Assembly (NCBI GenBank): GCA_000383355.1
Contig: KB911113.1
Location: 59,031-123,030 of the forward strand
Source of the DNA: Flavobacterium sp. SCGC AAA160-P02
GTDB taxonomy: Bacteria > Bacteroidota > Bacteroidia > Flavobacteriales > Flavobacteriaceae
Direction: 5' to 3'
DNA length: 64,000 nt
In this document: positions 46,514 to 55,111 of the stretch, one piece after another
Numbering within the stretch: the stretch's first letter is position 1
How the letters are laid out: every line of letters starts with the position of its first letter
Notes under the pieces: generated by a model
What the model was told of the DNA's origin: nothing
Seen by the model: the letters and a program-made list of their open reading frames with translations, nothing else
Databases searched by the model: none
Translations under genes and position numbers: made by a program

Positions 46514-47323
46514 TTATTCTTCTGATATAAGTTCTTTATAAAAATTTAAATACGATTCAAAAGAATCTTCTTCTTGAAATGATAATGCAGGAACGTCTCT
46601 GTTACGAATTTCTTCTGCAATCTCTTCAGGAATTTCTGAGCTTCCTTGAACAATTGCATCAGAATTTGATACTGCACTTTTTATGATATTTGTATAGTTT
46701 GGTTCTTGTAATATGCTGATTTTATCATCTGAAATTTTGTCAAATTTAATTTTGTCAACAAGGCCAACGTTTAAAGACCCTTCAAAATCTTTATCATAAA
46801 CAGAGGTTACAATTTTACTTTCTGAAAACAAGGGCTCGTCACTATAGTATTCTTTAATATATAAAGGCAGTAATGATGCCATCCATCCATGAACATGAAT
46901 AATGTCTGGCGCCCAATTTAATTTCTTCACTGTTTCAACAACTCCTTTGGCAAAGAAAATAGCTCTTTCATCATTGTCTGAAAAAAGCTGATCATCTTCA
47001 TCAGAGAAAATTGCTTTTCTTTTAAAGTATTCATCATTGTCTATAAAATAAACCTGCATTCTTTCTTTAGGAATTGAGGCTACTTTAATAATCAAGGGCA
47101 TATCCATATCATTGATAATTAAATTCATCCCCGACAAACGAATTACTTCGTGTAGTTGATGTCTTCTCTCGTTAATTACCCCAAAACGAGGCATAAATAT
47201 TCTTGTTTGTACACCTTTAGAATGCGCTTTCTTTGCTACATTAAATGCAGTAGATGCTATCTCTGTTTCTGGTAAATAAGGTACAACCTCTGAAGAAACA
47301 TACAATATTCTCTTATCTTTCAT
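46514..47323 (-). CDS. Glycogen/starch synthase N-terminal domain-like protein
   Basis: A 269-residue protein similar to the N-terminal GT-B half of GT5 glycogen synthases (ILYVSSEVVPYLPETEIASTAFNVAKKAHSKGV at the start, then WAPDIIHVHGWMASLLPLYIK). A full enzyme is near 470 residues, so the C-terminal half is absent. The glucosyl-nucleotide-binding KTGGL is PETEI here. It is therefore unlikely to be a working synthase on its own. It is divergent from panC and leads the DUF4270-glmS genes. Confidence 0.85.
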   Translation of the reverse strand: MKDKRILYVSSEVVPYLPETEIASTAFNVAKKAHSKGVQTRIFMPRFGVINERRHQLHEVIRLSGMNLIINDMDMPLIIKVASIPKERMQVYFIDNDEYFKRKAIFSDEDDQLFSDNDERAIFFAKGVVETVKKLNWAPDIIHVHGWMASLLPLYIKEYYSDEPLFSESKIVTSVYDKDFEGSLNVGLVDKIKFDKISDDKISILQEPNYTNIIKSAVSNSDAIVQGSSEIPEEIAEEIRNRDVPALSFQEEDSFESYLNFYKELISEE

Positions 47324-47349
47324 TAAATTTGAGCCTTTATATAAGTTTG

Positions 47350-47357
47350 CAAAAGTA
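47350..47357 (-). promoter_or_regulatory. -7 box of the glycogen-synthase-like/DUF4270/glmS genes
   Basis: TACTTTTG on the minus strand fits TAnnTTTG, 26 bases before the ATG at 47323. Confidence 0.5.
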
Positions 47358-47389
47358 CGAAATTTTATGCAAAAGTCATGTTAAAATAC

Positions 47390-47397
47390 TAAGTTTG
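47390..47397 (+). promoter_or_regulatory. -7 box of panC
   Basis: TAAGTTTG fits TAnnTTTG, 22 bases before the panC ATG. It is divergent from the box at 47350. Confidence 0.5.
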
Positions 47398-47419
47398 CGG
47401 TCTTAGACTATAATCCATT

Positions 47420-48268
47420 ATGAAGGTTTTTAAAACCAAGAAAGAACTTAAAACGTATTTTGAGGAGTTTCGTTCTGAAAACTCTAAAATTGGTTTTGTC
47501 CCCACAATGGGGGCGCTGCATAAAGGCCACCTTTCCTTATTAGAGAAATCTATAGAAAATAATGATATTACCATTGCTAGTATTTTTGTAAACCCTACAC
47601 AGTTTAATAAAAAAGAAGATTTAGAGAACTACCCTAGAACTCTTGAGAGTGATTTAAGCTTACTAGAAAGCATCTCTTGTGATGTTGTTTTTATTCCTTC
47701 AGTAAATGAGATTTACACAAATACTGTTTCGTCTGTTCATTTTAATTTTGATGGTTTAGAAACTCAAATGGAAGGAAAATACAGAGAGGGTCATTTTAAT
47801 GGTGTTGGCACTATTGTAAAAAAACTGTTTGAAATTATACTGCCTACTAATGCTTATTTTGGAGAAAAAGACTTTCAACAACTACAAATAATTAGAAAGA
47901 TGGTAGAAAAAACCGCGCTAGATGTAACCGTTGTCTGTTGTGCTACCCATAGAGAGGCTAATGGCTTGGCAATGAGCTCTAGAAATGCTCGTTTAACCAC
48001 AGAGGAAAAAGAAGCAGCTACAATTATTTATCAAACATTACATGAAGTAAAGAAGAAAACAGAACACCTACCATTAGCTGATATTAACAAATGGGTGATA
48101 GATAAGTTTAACCATGAGCCTCTTTTTACCTTAGAATATTTTACCATTGCAGAGGAAGAAACCTTAAAAAGCATAACAAAAATTTCGCCTAAAAAGAACT
48201 ACCGTGCTTTCATTGCTGCATATGCCAGAGAGGTTCGATTAATTGACACAATTTCATTAAATTCTTAA
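47420..48268 (+). CDS. panC: Pantothenate synthetase
   Basis: A 282-residue enzyme that joins pantoate and beta-alanine using ATP. The motifs are complete: VPTMGALHKGHLSL (HIGH-like), SIFVNPTQFN, AYFGEKDFQQL and AMSSRNARL (KMSKS-like). Its product partner PanD follows 57 bases later, with its own promoter. Confidence 0.95.
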   Translation: MKVFKTKKELKTYFEEFRSENSKIGFVPTMGALHKGHLSLLEKSIENNDITIASIFVNPTQFNKKEDLENYPRTLESDLSLLESISCDVVFIPSVNEIYTNTVSSVHFNFDGLETQMEGKYREGHFNGVGTIVKKLFEIILPTNAYFGEKDFQQLQIIRKMVEKTALDVTVVCCATHREANGLAMSSRNARLTTEEKEAATIIYQTLHEVKKKTEHLPLADINKWVIDKFNHEPLFTLEYFTIAEEETLKSITKISPKKNYRAFIAAYAREVRLIDTISLNS

Positions 48269-48313
48269 CTTCTTTTTAGCGTATTTAATCATTTCAAATT
48301 TTTAAAAAAGTAG

Positions 48314-48321
48314 TACTTTTG
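48314..48321 (+). promoter_or_regulatory. -7 box of panD, almost on the start codon
   Basis: TACTTTTG fits TAnnTTTG and lies four bases (CAGG) before the ATG at 48326. A leaderless message is likely. Confidence 0.5.
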
Positions 48322-48325
48322 CAGG

Positions 48326-48676
48326 ATGTTAGTTCAAGTTGTTAAATCAAAAATCCACCGTGTTAAAGTAACAGGCGCAGATTTAAATTACGTAGGAAGT
48401 ATTACCATAGATGAAGACCTTATGAATGCTGCAAATATCATAGAAGGAGAACGTGTTCAAATTGTAAACAACAACAATGGAGAGCGGCTAGAAACCTATG
48501 TCATTCCTGGGCCAAGAAAAAGTGGTGAAATTACATTAAATGGAGCGGCAGCTAGAAGAGTTGCTGTTGGAGATATCTTGATTTTAATTACCTATGCTTT
48601 TTTAGATTTTGAAGAGGCTACTGTTTTTAAACCCTCACTTGTTTTTCCAAATGAAACCACAAACTTACTTACTTAG
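48326..48676 (+). CDS. panD: Aspartate 1-decarboxylase
   Basis: A 116-residue proenzyme that self-cleaves between Gly24 and Ser25 (YVGSITID) to make the pyruvoyl group, then forms beta-alanine. Further conserved parts are [12 protein letters not shown] and the glycine-rich [13 protein letters not shown]. It supplies the substrate of the adjacent PanC. Confidence 0.95.
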   Translation: MLVQVVKSKIHRVKVTGADLNYVGSITIDEDLMNAANIIEGERVQIVNNNNGERLETYVIPGPRKSGEITLNGAAARRVAVGDILILITYAFLDFEEATVFKPSLVFPNETTNLLT

Positions 48677-48678
48677 TT

Positions 48679-49629
48679 TTGAATTCTAGAACCAAAAAAA
48701 TAATAAAAATAATTATTCCACTTCTTTTTGGAGGAGGCTTAATTTGGTATTTATTTACCATAATACCTCCAAAAACACTTTTAGAGTATTTTAAAAATGC
48801 AAATTATTGGTGGATTTCTCTAGGCTTGTTCTTTGGTATTTTAAGTCACTTATCTAGAGCTTATAGATGGAAGTTTATGTTAAAGCCCATGGGATATACT
48901 CCTCGGTTTATAAACAGTGCACTAGCCGTGTTAATTGGTTATTTTGTAAACTTAGCAATTCCAAGAGCAGGTGAAGTATCTAGAGCTAGTGTAATGGCTA
49001 ATTACGAAAACATTCCCTTTGAAAAAGGTTTTGGAACCATTGTGGCAGAAAGAATTGCAGACTTAATTATGATGTTTCTTATTATTGGAGTAACCCTATT
49101 AATTCAGTTTGATTTTATCATTCAATTGGTCAAAGAAAAGCTAGACCCTGTTAAAATTATTATTGGACTGGCCGTTTGTCTTATTGGTGGTTTCTTTTTC
49201 TATAAATATGTCAGAAAATCTACAAAAGGTCTTGGTTTAAAAATCAAAAACTTCATTAAAAGTCTTGTAGAAGGTGTGACTAGTATTTTTAGAATGAAAA
49301 ACAAATGGCCCTTTATTTTTCATACGGTATTTATTTGGGCAATGTATGTATTAATGTTTTGGGCCACCATTCCTGCCATAGATGGGTTGCAAGTTCCGTT
49401 TGGAGGAATTTTAGTTGGGTTTATTGCCGGAGGCTTTAGTATTGCTGCAACAAATGGAGGAATTGGCCTATACCCATTGGCTGTTGCCGGTGCCTTTACC
49501 TTATTTGGTGTTCCTGAAGAACCGTCTACTGCATTTGGTAGCGTTATGTGGGCTGCACAAACCGCTATGGTTATTCTTTTTGGGGGACTCTCTTTTTTAC
49601 TGTTACCAATCTGTAATAAAGCAAAGTAA
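48679..49629 (+). CDS. Lysylphosphatidylglycerol-synthase TM-region/flippase-like membrane protein
   Basis: A 316-residue integral membrane protein with about eight helices and the family segment SRAYRWKFMLKPMG, followed by FINSALAVLIGYFVNLAIPRAGEVSRASVM. It is the transmembrane-only form without the catalytic domain; function is unknown. The start is a TTG at 48679, two bases after the panD stop. The next ATG lies 66 codons in, after the first helix, so TTG is probably the true start. Confidence 0.82.
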   Translation: MNSRTKKIIKIIIPLLFGGGLIWYLFTIIPPKTLLEYFKNANYWWISLGLFFGILSHLSRAYRWKFMLKPMGYTPRFINSALAVLIGYFVNLAIPRAGEVSRASVMANYENIPFEKGFGTIVAERIADLIMMFLIIGVTLLIQFDFIIQLVKEKLDPVKIIIGLAVCLIGGFFFYKYVRKSTKGLGLKIKNFIKSLVEGVTSIFRMKNKWPFIFHTVFIWAMYVLMFWATIPAIDGLQVPFGGILVGFIAGGFSIAATNGGIGLYPLAVAGAFTLFGVPEEPSTAFGSVMWAAQTAMVILFGGLSFLLLPICNKAK

Positions 49630-49660
49630 TTTTCTTTTCTTTGTATAAACTTTATATAAA

Positions 49661-51019
49661 ATGGCGAAGGCTAAAACTACTTTTTTCTGTCAGAACTGTG
49701 GCACTCAACATGCAAAATGGATGGGGCAATGCAATGCATGTAATGAATGGAATACCATTGTTGAAGAAGTAATTCAAAAAGAAGTAGCCAGAGAATGGAA
49801 ACAGTCTAATACTGCAAAAACCATTTCTAAACCTTTAAAAATTGAAGACATTCAATTAAATGCTGAAGAACGAATCTCTACAAAAAACAACGAGCTAGAT
49901 ACTGTTTTAGGTGGTGGTTTGGTAAGAGGGTCTGTAACATTGTTAGGTGGTGAGCCAGGTATTGGAAAATCTACACTACTATTACAAGTAGCACTTGCCA
50001 TTGTTCACAAAGTCTTGTATGTATCTGGAGAAGAAAGCCAATCTCAAATAAAAATGAGGGCAGAAAGAATTCAAAAAAACCCTTCTAATTGCCTCATTTT
50101 AACAGCAACAAATACACAAGAGATCTTTAAAAATATTGAAGATGTAGCGCCGCAAGTTTTGGTCATAGATTCTATACAAACCCTCCACACAAATGCTTTA
50201 GAGGCCTCTCCTGGAAGCATCTCTCAAATTAGAGAAACTACTGCAGAGCTCATAAAATTTGCCAAAGAAACAGGTACTCCTGTTTTATTAATTGGCCATA
50301 TAAACAAAGAAGGGCACATAGCAGGGCCAAAGATTCTAGAACATATGGTAGATGTTGTTTTACAGTTTGAAGGCGATAGAAATCATACCTATAGAATATT
50401 GCGTTCTCAAAAAAATAGGTTTGGCTCTACTGCAGAATTAGGTATTTATGAAATGCTTTCAAACGGACTGAGAGAAGTTTCAAACCCATCTGAAATTCTC
50501 ATTTCTAAAAAAGATGCCGATTTAAGTGGATCTGCTATTGCCTCAACCTTAGAAGGAATTAGACCCTTAATGATTGAAGTTCAGGCCTTGGTAAGCACCG
50601 CTGTTTACGGAACACCACAAAGAACAACTACCGGCTACAATCTAAAACGTTTGCATATGGTATTGGCTGTTTTAGAAAAAAGAGCTGGGTTTAAATTGGC
50701 TGCTAAAGATGTGTTTTTAAATATTACTGGTGGTATTAGCATAGATGATCCTGCAATAGACCTTGCTGTTGTTGCATCTATTTTATCTTCCAACCAAGAT
50801 ATTGCTATTTCACCTAATGTATGTTTTGCCGCAGAAATTGGATTGGCAGGAGAAATAAGACCAGTTTCTAAAATAGATCAACGAATTTCTGAAGCTAAAA
50901 AACTAGGCTATAAAACATTTGTTACTTCTAAATACAATAAAATTACAAGGAAAGAAAGCGGTATAAAGCTCATACTTGTTGGAAAAATTGAAGAAATATT
51001 TGCTACGTTATTTGCATAA
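49661..51019 (+). CDS. radA: DNA repair protein RadA
   Basis: A 452-residue helicase-like protein that helps branch migration in recombination. It shows the N-terminal zinc finger (Cys10, Cys13, Cys24, Cys27), Walker A GGEPGIGKST (about 95-104), the RadA-specific SQKNRFGSTAE, and a Lon-like C-terminal domain. A terminator follows six bases after the stop. Confidence 0.94.
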   Translation: MAKAKTTFFCQNCGTQHAKWMGQCNACNEWNTIVEEVIQKEVAREWKQSNTAKTISKPLKIEDIQLNAEERISTKNNELDTVLGGGLVRGSVTLLGGEPGIGKSTLLLQVALAIVHKVLYVSGEESQSQIKMRAERIQKNPSNCLILTATNTQEIFKNIEDVAPQVLVIDSIQTLHTNALEASPGSISQIRETTAELIKFAKETGTPVLLIGHINKEGHIAGPKILEHMVDVVLQFEGDRNHTYRILRSQKNRFGSTAELGIYEMLSNGLREVSNPSEILISKKDADLSGSAIASTLEGIRPLMIEVQALVSTAVYGTPQRTTTGYNLKRLHMVLAVLEKRAGFKLAAKDVFLNITGGISIDDPAIDLAVVASILSSNQDIAISPNVCFAAEIGLAGEIRPVSKIDQRISEAKKLGYKTFVTSKYNKITRKESGIKLILVGKIEEIFATLFA

Positions 51020-51024
51020 AAAAA

Positions 51025-51050
51025 CCATGCATTTATGCATGGCTTTTTTA
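51025..51050. terminator. Terminator after radA (bidirectional)
   Basis: CCATGCA (51025-51031) pairs with TGCATGG (51036-51042) around TTTA, with A and T runs on each side. The convergent hemD-like gene ends 40 bases later. Confidence 0.88.
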
Positions 51051-51081
51051 GTCTCTTTTTTCTAAATAAAATTTAGTGTCC

Positions 51082-51828
51082 TTATTTTTTATTTACTTCT
51101 TTTATGTATTTCTCTAAAGCCATTGTCATAGATGGGGTTTCAGGAGATGGGGCAGTAATATTACACTTTAAACCAGCATCTGTAGCAGCCTTTACGGTAG
51201 AATTCCCAAAAACCGCAATTCGAGTATTTTTTTGCTTGAAATCAGGAAAATTCATAAATAATGAATCTATGCCTGAAGGGCTAAAAAAGACTAAAATATC
51301 ATAAAAAACGTCTTCTAAATCTGTTAAATCACTCACCACTGTTTTGTACAAAATAGCTCTTTTCCAAGTAACGCCTAGTGCATCTAATTCTGATGGAATT
51401 AAGGGTTTTAGTTTGTCTGATGAGGGTAATAAAAATTTCTCGTCTTTATGCTTTTTAATTAGTTTTCCCAATTCTGGAAATGTTCTTTTACCAACATAAA
51501 TTTTTCGTTTTCTGTACACTACGTATTTTTGCAAATAGAAAGCCACTGCTTCTGATTGACAAAAGTATTTCATAGCATCTGGTACTTTAAAACGCATTTC
51601 TTCAGCTATTCTAAAGAAATGATCTACGGCATTTCTACTAGTAAGAACAATAGCGGTAAAATGTGATAAATCTATTTTTTGAGCTCTCACCTCTTTTGTA
51701 GTAACCCCTTCAACATGAATAAAAGGCCTAAAATCTATTTTAACTTTCTGTTTATCAGACAAGTCAGAATAAGGAGATGTTTCTGTTTTTGGTTGTGGCT
51801 GAGATACCAAGATTGTTTTCACTTTCAT
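51082..51828 (-). CDS. hemD: Uroporphyrinogen-III synthase family protein
   Basis: A 248-residue protein of the HemD family, which closes hydroxymethylbilane to uroporphyrinogen III. Weakly conserved features are TAIVLTSRNAVDHFF near 70 and ILVFFSPSGIDSLFMNFP near 190, the two halves of the cleft. The family diverges quickly, so this assignment rests on layout. It follows the DUF4271 gene by 18 bases, a pairing known in flavobacteria. Confidence 0.8.
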   Translation of the reverse strand: MKVKTILVSQPQPKTETSPYSDLSDKQKVKIDFRPFIHVEGVTTKEVRAQKIDLSHFTAIVLTSRNAVDHFFRIAEEMRFKVPDAMKYFCQSEAVAFYLQKYVVYRKRKIYVGKRTFPELGKLIKKHKDEKFLLPSSDKLKPLIPSELDALGVTWKRAILYKTVVSDLTDLEDVFYDILVFFSPSGIDSLFMNFPDFKQKNTRIAVFGNSTVKAATDAGLKCNITAPSPETPSMTMALEKYIKEVNKK

Positions 51829-51846
51829 AATCTACTTCTAGTTTAT

Positions 51847-52488
51847 TTAAAATATCAATCTAAACAAAACGAATAGCGGTGCTAATTCGAAGGCGCAAAT
51901 GTACAAAATAAAATAAAACAACTCTTTAATAATCAGGTTTTTGTTATTGATTAAAATTAAGAGAAATCTTACTAAAAAAAGCAGTGCAAAACCCGTAAAT
52001 AAAAAAGCCAGATTCTGGAAACTATAAAAATAAAATATGTTTAAAAAGAATAGTCCAACAGAAATTGAATATAAATACCCTCTTTTAAAAATCATGAAAA
52101 AAGACAGTTGCTTTTTTATTTGAAATAATGAAAGCAACAAAAACGCAGCTAAAGATCTTACTATCATAAATATGAACACATAGTAAGAACTAACAAAATA
52201 GTCTGCTAACAATAAGGCATTGCTCTGTTTGTATTGGTTAATTAAAAAAAAAGTAGTTAACGATAGCATTAAAAAGGAAAAAAAAGAAAATCCAATATGA
52301 AAAAAAGTAATTGGTGAATAGCCCTCTTCAACCTCTATCTCTAAAAATCCTTTATAAAAAATAGCGCTTGCATATCCTTTTAATTTTACTGTTTTAAAAA
52401 GTTTCAGAAAAAAAAGCACCGTTAATGAGAACACAAAAATTATTGTGATCCAATTGGTTGATAAAACACTTCTTTGAAGAGCCTCCAT
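51847..52488 (-). CDS. DUF4271 family membrane protein
   Basis: A 213-residue protein with about six hydrophobic segments and a family-typical central part (LLLADYFVSSYYVFIFMIV). Function is unknown. It heads a two-gene operon with the hemD-like gene and is divergent from the mannosyltransferase gene. Confidence 0.8.
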   Translation of the reverse strand: MEALQRSVLSTNWITIIFVFSLTVLFFLKLFKTVKLKGYASAIFYKGFLEIEVEEGYSPITFFHIGFSFFSFLMLSLTTFFLINQYKQSNALLLADYFVSSYYVFIFMIVRSLAAFLLLSLFQIKKQLSFFMIFKRGYLYSISVGLFFLNIFYFYSFQNLAFLFTGFALLFLVRFLLILINNKNLIIKELFYFILYICAFELAPLFVLFRLIF

Positions 52489-52516
52489 TGCTTCTTTTTT
52501 GTAATTAAGATTAACA

Positions 52517-52524
52517 CAAAATTA
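52517..52524 (-). promoter_or_regulatory. -7 box of the DUF4271-hemD operon
   Basis: TAATTTTG on the minus strand fits TAnnTTTG, 28 bases before the ATG at 52488. Confidence 0.5.
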
Positions 52525-52538
52525 GTCATAAAAAAATG

Positions 52539-52546
52539 TATATTTG
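52539..52546 (+). promoter_or_regulatory. -7 box of the polyprenol-phosphate mannosyltransferase gene
   Basis: TATATTTG fits TAnnTTTG, 20 bases before the ATG at 52567. It is divergent from the box at 52517. Confidence 0.55.
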
Positions 52547-52566
52547 TGCATATTCTCTTACATTTT

Positions 52567-53283
52567 ATGTCTGATACTTTAGTTATTATTCCAACTTATA
52601 ACGAAAAAGAAAACATTGAAGCCATTATAGAGGCTGTTTTTAAGCAACAAAAGTCGTTTCATGTTCTCGTTGTTGATGATAATTCTCCTGATGGAACAGC
52701 TACCATTGTTGAAGACCTGATTACTAGGTATTCTAACACGCTGTTTATTGAAAATAGAAAAGGTAAAAATGGTTTAGGTACTGCGTATATTCATGGCTTT
52801 AGATGGGCTATTGAAAAAAAATATGATTACATTATTGAAATGGATGCAGACTTTTCTCACAACCCTACAGATCTAATTAGGTTGTATGATGCCTGTAAAA
52901 AAGACGGTGCCGATGTTTCTATAGGGTCTAGATATTCACAGGGTGTAAACGTTGTTAATTGGCCAATGAAAAGAGTATTATTGTCTTACTTTGCATCAAA
53001 ATACGTTCGTTTTATTACTAGAATACCAATACATGATACTACGGCTGGCTTTGTTTGTTACAAAAGAAATGTGTTGGAAACCATTGAGCTAAATAAGATC
53101 CGTTTTGTTGGCTATGCTTTTCAGATTGAAATGAAATTTAAAGCATGGAAACATGCATTTACCATTAAAGAAGTTTCTGTAATATTTACAGATAGAACTA
53201 TGGGAACCTCTAAAATGAGTGACGGAATAATATACGAAGCGCTTTTGGGCGTAGTAAAAATGAGATTAAAAGGCTTGCGATGA
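52567..53283 (+). CDS. Polyprenol-phosphate mannosyltransferase (GT2, Dpm1-like)
   Basis: A 238-residue soluble GT2 enzyme expected to move mannose (or glucose) from its nucleotide sugar to a polyprenol phosphate. It has the fold opening IIPTYNEKENIEAII, the DDNSPDGTA motif and the DXD-like EMDADFSHNP. The ATG at 52567 is used because the -7 box lies between it and an earlier in-frame start. There is no C-terminal membrane domain, as in short Dpm1 forms. Its end overlaps the dihydroorotase start by four bases. Confidence 0.87.
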   Translation: MSDTLVIIPTYNEKENIEAIIEAVFKQQKSFHVLVVDDNSPDGTATIVEDLITRYSNTLFIENRKGKNGLGTAYIHGFRWAIEKKYDYIIEMDADFSHNPTDLIRLYDACKKDGADVSIGSRYSQGVNVVNWPMKRVLLSYFASKYVRFITRIPIHDTTAGFVCYKRNVLETIELNKIRFVGYAFQIEMKFKAWKHAFTIKEVSVIFTDRTMGTSKMSDGIIYEALLGVVKMRLKGLR

Positions 53284-54617
53284 ATTCTTACCTAATTAAA
53301 AATGCAAACATCGTAAATGAAGGCACTCCCTTTCTTGGAGATGTACTTATAGAAAACGGAATCATTAAAAAAATTAGTGCATCTATTTCAACAAATTCTA
53401 TTCCTGTAATTGATGCCAAAGGACACTATCTTATACCTGGCTTAATAGACGACCAAGTTCATTTTAGAGAACCTGGCCTAACTCACAAAGCAAACATTGG
53501 TACAGAAAGTAGGGCTGCCGTTGCTGGTGGAATTACCACTTTTATTGAAATGCCCAATACAGTACCACAGGCTACTACTCAAAAACTATTACAAGACAAG
53601 TTTGATATTGCTGAAAAAACCTCTTTTGCCAATTATTCTTTTATGTTTGGTGGCACTAATGATAATTTAGAAGAACTTTTACTAACCGATCCAAAAACAG
53701 TGGCTGGTATTAAATTGTTTTTAGGCTCATCTACTGGAAATATGTTGGTAGACAACCTAGAGGTATTAGAAAAAATATTTTCCTCTACGCAGCTCATTAT
53801 TTCTGTTCATTGTGAAGATGAAGCAACCATTAAAAGAAATACGGCTCACTACAAAGAAATCTACGGAGAAGATATACCAATTGAGTTACACCCAGTTATT
53901 AGAAGTGAAGAAGCTTGCTATTTATCATCTTCAAAAGCCATTGCTTTGGCAAAAAAAACAGGGGCAAGGTTGCATGTATTTCATCTGTCTACAGCTAAAG
54001 AAACCACTCTTTTTAGAAATGACATTCCTTTAGAGGAAAAACAAATTACTGCCGAAGTTTGTGTGCATCATTTATGGTTTTCTGATGAAGATTATAAAGA
54101 GAAAGGCACCCATATTAAATGGAATCCGGCTGTAAAAACAGCAGCAGATAGAAAAGGTTTGTGGGATGCTTTGTTAGATGATAGAATAGACATTATTGCT
54201 TCAGATCATGCGCCACACACCTTAGAAGAAAAGTCTAATTCGTACATGAACGCACCAAGCGGTGGGCCTCTAGTGCAGCACACCTTGCTAGCCCTATTAG
54301 AAAAAGTGAAGCAACAAGTGATACCAATTGAAAAACTAGTTGAAAAAGCATGTCATAACCCAGCTAAAATATTTCAAATAGAAAAAAGAGGGTTTATTAA
54401 AGAGGGCTATTTTGCAGATTTAGTGTTGGTAGATACCAACGCGCCTCAAACAGTTCACAAAGAAAATATTTTATACAAATGTGGTTGGTCTCCTTTTGAA
54501 GGAACCACCTTCTCTTCTAGCGTTACGCATACTTTTGTGAATGGTGTTTTAATGTATGACCGTGGTGTTTTTAACACTACAATAAAAGGAAAAAGAGTTA
54601 CATTTAATAGATCATGA
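53280..54617 (+). CDS. pyrC: Dihydroorotase (Bacteroidota type)
   Basis: A 445-residue amidohydrolase for the third step of pyrimidine synthesis. GLIDDQVHFREPG, GTNDNLEELL, SVHCEDE, HVFHLSTAKE and IIASDHAPH match the family. In the first metal motif the usual His-x-His is Gln59-Val-His61. I recall this variant in other Bacteroidota enzymes, so it may be normal for the clade. The gene overlaps both neighbours by four bases, so it is coupled to them. Confidence 0.88.
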   Translation: MNSYLIKNANIVNEGTPFLGDVLIENGIIKKISASISTNSIPVIDAKGHYLIPGLIDDQVHFREPGLTHKANIGTESRAAVAGGITTFIEMPNTVPQATTQKLLQDKFDIAEKTSFANYSFMFGGTNDNLEELLLTDPKTVAGIKLFLGSSTGNMLVDNLEVLEKIFSSTQLIISVHCEDEATIKRNTAHYKEIYGEDIPIELHPVIRSEEACYLSSSKAIALAKKTGARLHVFHLSTAKETTLFRNDIPLEEKQITAEVCVHHLWFSDEDYKEKGTHIKWNPAVKTAADRKGLWDALLDDRIDIIASDHAPHTLEEKSNSYMNAPSGGPLVQHTLLALLEKVKQQVIPIEKLVEKACHNPAKIFQIEKRGFIKEGYFADLVLVDTNAPQTVHKENILYKCGWSPFEGTTFSSSVTHTFVNGVLMYDRGVFNTTIKGKRVTFNRS

Positions 54618-55075
54618 AACATACCACAATTTTTTTAATTTTTATGACGCTTCTTGCTTCTTGCTCAAGCAATACCATCTATGATGAGCCCAAAGATCTT
54701 ATCCCAAAAGATTCTATGGTGTTACTTTTAAAAGACTTGTATTTGGCAACTTCTGCAAAAAGCATTAAAAATAAAAAACAACAGAAAAAAATTTCTTACA
54801 CTCCGTTAGTTTATAACACCTATAAGATAGATAGCTTGCGCTTTAGCACCAGTAATTTCTTTTATACCTCTAAGGTAGATGTTTATGAGCCAATGCTAGA
54901 CCAGGTAATGGAATTGTTAAAAAAAGAACAGGTTTTTTTTAAGGAAGCAAAAAAAATAAAAGATTCTATTTTTAACGATTCTATAAAAAAGAAGAAAGAG
55001 AAGATGACAAAGGACCCCAAAGAGAAAGAATTCGAAAAATTTGATGTTTCTAAAAAAAAGAAGAAGAAGTCCTAA
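54614..55075 (+). CDS. DUF4296 family lipoprotein
   Basis: A 153-residue lipoprotein (lipobox LLASC) with family features near the start (PKDLIPKDSMVLLLKDLYLA) and SFFYTSKVDVYEPML-like sequence later. The C-terminus is a Lys-rich run. It overlaps the dihydroorotase gene by ATGA. Function is unknown. Confidence 0.8.
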   Translation: MKHTTIFLIFMTLLASCSSNTIYDEPKDLIPKDSMVLLLKDLYLATSAKSIKNKKQQKKISYTPLVYNTYKIDSLRFSTSNFFYTSKVDVYEPMLDQVMELLKKEQVFFKEAKKIKDSIFNDSIKKKKEKMTKDPKEKEFEKFDVSKKKKKKS

Positions 55076-55111
55076 AGAATTTTTAAAGAAAAAAAAAGCA
55101 TCTAAAAAAAA

